Source of the DNA: Sphingomonas abietis
Lineage (GTDB): Bacteria > Pseudomonadota > Alphaproteobacteria > Sphingomonadales > Sphingomonadaceae
Reading direction: 5' to 3'
Assembly (NCBI RefSeq): GCF_027625475.1
Contig: NZ_CP115174.1
Location: forward strand, 3,566,501-3,630,500
Length of the DNA: 64,000 bases
This document shows, one piece after another, positions 61,823 to 64,000 of this stretch. How positions within the stretch are numbered: the first letter of the stretch is position 1; each line of letters begins with the position of its first letter. Both the position numbers and the translations under genes were made by a program. The notes under the pieces were generated by a model that was not told the origin of the DNA, searched no databases, and was given only the letters and a program-made list of their open reading frames with translations.

Positions 61823-64000
61823 AGGAACCACATTGAACCGCGCAGTCGCTCGGATGCCAACACGGCGCTGTTCCACCCCGGTACCGGCTTAAGGTTTGCG
61901 AGCGAGGCCGCGATCAACCGCGAATAGAGAATCGTGATCGGCTCGTGCGACGGGAAGAAGCTCCGCCACGAGAGGTAGGAGAAATGGAAGATCTGCCGGG
62001 CGAGATAGGTGATGTCCGTGAAGTCGGAATCCGGGTGGAGGTCGATCAGAAGTGGCACGGGAAGGCCCTGCTGATCCGTCTTCACCTCGTCGACCCCGAT
62101 AAGCTGCAGCAGGGCGGCTCGTGGCCCGAGCTGGAGACATCGCCCGCGCGTGGGCGCGCCGGCGCCCTTCAGGCGACGGTCACCCCGCCCCGCCCAATAA
62201 TCCTTGCCGCGCTGGGACGGGTCGAACTGCAGATATTCGTGGTGCTGCGAGATGTTGACGAAGGCGAACTTCACCGCGTGTTGATCAGCGATCAGCTCGC
62301 GGACCACCGCCTTCACCGCATCGATCTCGGTGTTCTTCAGCGGCTTGAAGACATGGAAGACTAGACGGACGGTCTCGCCGGGCTGCCAATTATTCTGCTC
62401 GCGGACATAGGCGATGCTGCTGCGCAACCGCTCGATCAACGCGTCGGCATATTGGTCGAACTCGACTTCCCTGGTCTGACCCCAAACCAGATAACGGCCA
62501 TCGCCCTGAAAGACTGTGGTCAGGCCGACATAGCGATCGCGGACGCCGAACCGGCCCTCGCGTGTCTCGGCATAGCCGAGCCCGATGACCAGCTCATGCG
62601 TCGCCGGCCCGCGCATGGACATGACGAAGGGCAGCCCGTCGAGCTTTGCATAGGCCTGTAGCGCCAAGCCATTTAGCGTATAAGCGAGTCCGGCCTCGTC
62701 GTTTTCAATGGTCTCGAGACGGACGCCCTGGACGGGTACGCCGGCGGTCATGAACCGCGCTTTCGAGATTAAGTAGGGATTGCTTGGCGCTGGCAGGTCG
62801 CGATGGGCCTGTCGGGTCTGGACGAGCGCAAGGTCGGGGGCCGCCGGCAGGCGTCCCAGCAGTCGCTGGATGGCTTTCTCATACGCATCGACCGACGAAT
62901 CCGCCGCCGCTTCGAACTCGAATTGCACGCGGGCGAGACGGAATTTTCCCACGAGTCCACCCTGGAAGGGATTGACCTTGGGGTTGGGGCGCCCGCTGAC
63001 GATCTCGCGCCAGACGTCATCCGGAAAGCCATCGCGTAGCGCGCGCGCCAGCTCGTCGGCACTGCCTTCCTTACCCTTTTCGCAGATCACGGCGACCAAC
63101 GGGGCGTTACGAGCATGCTGCATATATTTGTACGGACCGAAGGTCTTAACGCCAATATCGGGCGACCGGTTTGTCTGGCTACCCTGCGCGCCGAACAGGA
63201 ATGTCGGGCGCGATGTCTCGATCGTGTCGGGAAAGAGCGGGTCGCCGGCACCGAGCAGCGTTCCGACATGGATTATGAGCCCATCGGGCAGATGCAGGTC
63301 CTTGGCGAATTTGTCGCGGACGCCTTCAAGGGTCCGCCGAATATGATCGAGCTTCTGGGCGCCAGACCAATATTCCCGGCGCCGCTTGGCCAAGCCGGTC
63401 AAGATGCGGTGGGCCGCGCGGTCATATTGGTGGTGCACGAGGGCTTCGAGATATTCCTGGCGCGGCTCAAGAAGCACATGCTTAGCCGCGACGCTATCGT
63501 CGCCGCTGGGATCAGCCAGCCGGAGGATCCCGCTCTCGACCCCGATGACGCGACCTAGCGTTTCTAGGCGTGGTCGCATACCATCCTCGATCGGCGCATG
63601 GCGGCAGACCCACCGCCCTATCAGGTCGAAGCGCGCATCGATCAGTGCGTCACCGGCGATCGCGAGCTCGTTGGATGTGTCGACGTCAAGGAGAAGCGCG
63701 AGGAAGGCTGGGGCGGCGGCGCCCCGCGTCTGGAGGACGCGGGTATCGAAGCTGTGGCGCACGAGCACATCGAGACCCTCGACGGGCTCGAGATTACGCT
63801 CTCGGATCGCGGCCGACAGCAAGGCCGCCTTGCGATTGCCCCAGCATTGCAGCGGGCGCACGGGGCGGAGGATGGTGCGGGTGGCGCGCAGCCATTCGAG
63901 GAGCAGATGCTGGACGACCTTGCCCAGCAGGAGAAGATGCTCGTCGACCCGCGCGACCTGTGTTTCGCCGAGTGGCACGACGTCGGGCACTACAGCGACG
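61819..64000 (-). CDS. Long prokaryotic Argonaute (start beyond window)
   Basis: At least 723 residues (counted here from an internal GTG at 63990; the frame remains open to the edge, so the true start may lie outside). The MID domain has ETSRPTFLFGAQGSQT, FGPYKYMQHARNAPLVAVICE, then the 5'-phosphate pocket NPYLISKARFM...GVPVQ and YAKLDG (Y406, K410, Q421, K449). The PIWI fold runs from ATHELVIGLGYAE to ILYSRLIA and the C-terminal MWFL. Of the catalytic DEDX tetrad, the first aspartate position reads glycine (GLGYAE) and the third reads histidine in VFHVFKP, so slicing is not expected. A long-B-type pAgo by these features. Confidence 0.85.
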   Translation of the reverse strand, partial: VAVVPDVVPLGETQVARVDEHLLLLGKVVQHLLLEWLRATRTILRPVRPLQCWGNRKAALLSAAIRERNLEPVEGLDVLVRHSFDTRVLQTRGAAAPAFLALLLDVDTSNELAIAGDALIDARFDLIGRWVCRHAPIEDGMRPRLETLGRVIGVESGILRLADPSGDDSVAAKHVLLEPRQEYLEALVHHQYDRAAHRILTGLAKRRREYWSGAQKLDHIRRTLEGVRDKFAKDLHLPDGLIIHVGTLLGAGDPLFPDTIETSRPTFLFGAQGSQTNRSPDIGVKTFGPYKYMQHARNAPLVAVICEKGKEGSADELARALRDGFPDDVWREIVSGRPNPKVNPFQGGLVGKFRLARVQFEFEAAADSSVDAYEKAIQRLLGRLPAAPDLALVQTRQAHRDLPAPSNPYLISKARFMTAGVPVQGVRLETIENDEAGLAYTLNGLALQAYAKLDGLPFVMSMRGPATHELVIGLGYAETREGRFGVRDRYVGLTTVFQGDGRYLVWGQTREVEFDQYADALIERLRSSIAYVREQNNWQPGETVRLVFHVFKPLKNTEIDAVKAVVRELIADQHAVKFAFVNISQHHEYLQFDPSQRGKDYWAGRGDRRLKGAGAPTRGRCLQLGPRAALLQLIGVDEVKTDQQGLPVPLLIDLHPDSDFTDITYLARQIFHFSYLSWRSFFPSHEPITILYSRLIAASLANLKPVPGWNSAVLASERLRGSMWFL

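Noticed and set aside
1..64000. CRISPR arrays, tRNA or rRNA genes, insertion sequences, integrases
   Set aside because: No spaced direct-repeat array, cloverleaf, rRNA-like stretch, transposase or recombinase was seen.

Overview
The window reads as chromosomal or large-plasmid DNA from a GC-rich alphaproteobacterium, most likely a sphingomonad. Seen directly: very dense coding with many 4-base ATGA/GTGA stop-start overlaps, an imuA-imuB-dnaE2 mutagenesis operon, and two GTTC-N7-GTTC LexA boxes, which is the alphaproteobacterial form. Assignment to Sphingomonadales is inference from gene content. No rRNA, tRNA, CRISPR array, transposase or integrase was seen.

1-6 kb: a membrane-linked molybdenum oxidoreductase operon on the minus strand (triheme cytochrome c, 2Fe-2S subunit, molybdopterin subunit running off the left edge), then a porin and a fumarylacetoacetate-hydrolase-family enzyme on the plus strand. 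6-16 kb: a signalling block with an AraC regulator, a NarL-type regulator, a FixJ-type regulator, a lone receiver, a membrane PAS histidine kinase and a 1020-residue beta-propeller histidine kinase, mixed with small stress or redox genes. 16-31 kb: chained hydrolases and redox enzymes (cNMP-binding/thioredoxin-reductase-like flavoprotein, dehalogenase-like hydrolase, metallo-beta-lactamase-fold enzyme, further alpha/beta hydrolases, DoxX, D-lactate dehydrogenase, short-chain dehydrogenase, PhzF, RidA, MaoC, isochorismatase). Two genes here, an FMN reductase and a class C beta-lactamase-type serine hydrolase, are broken by apparent single-base losses. 31-40 kb: poxB-type pyruvate oxidase, then a compact run of isochorismatase-fold hydrolase, XapX protein, exported amidohydrolase, VOC-like protein, DoxX, outer-membrane channel and DUF1275 protein. 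40-48 kb: a hydrolase whose nucleophile serine is alanine, a PAS histidine kinase, two tandem OsmC proteins, Old Yellow Enzyme, a TMEM175-like channel, a LysR/pirin pair and Dps.

48-56 kb is an SOS module: dnaE2, imuB and imuA under one LexA box; an SRAP (YedK/HMCES-type) gene under a second box; a divergent, degenerate SRAP paralogue; and alkB. 56-64 kb, all on the minus strand, looks like a defence island. It reads from the right edge as a long prokaryotic Argonaute with no recognisable catalytic tetrad, a PD-(D/E)XK-like nuclease coupled by a GTGA overlap, then an OLD-family ATPase/TOPRIM nuclease and an overlapping UvrD-like helicase, which together have the Gabija GajA/GajB layout. This four-gene arrangement is the most interesting item in the window.

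A second thread is a semi-palindromic motif (about CCCAACGAAGGTTTGGG) found three times before dps and once each before an AraC gene, a lone receiver and the Old Yellow Enzyme gene, which suggests a small stress regulon.
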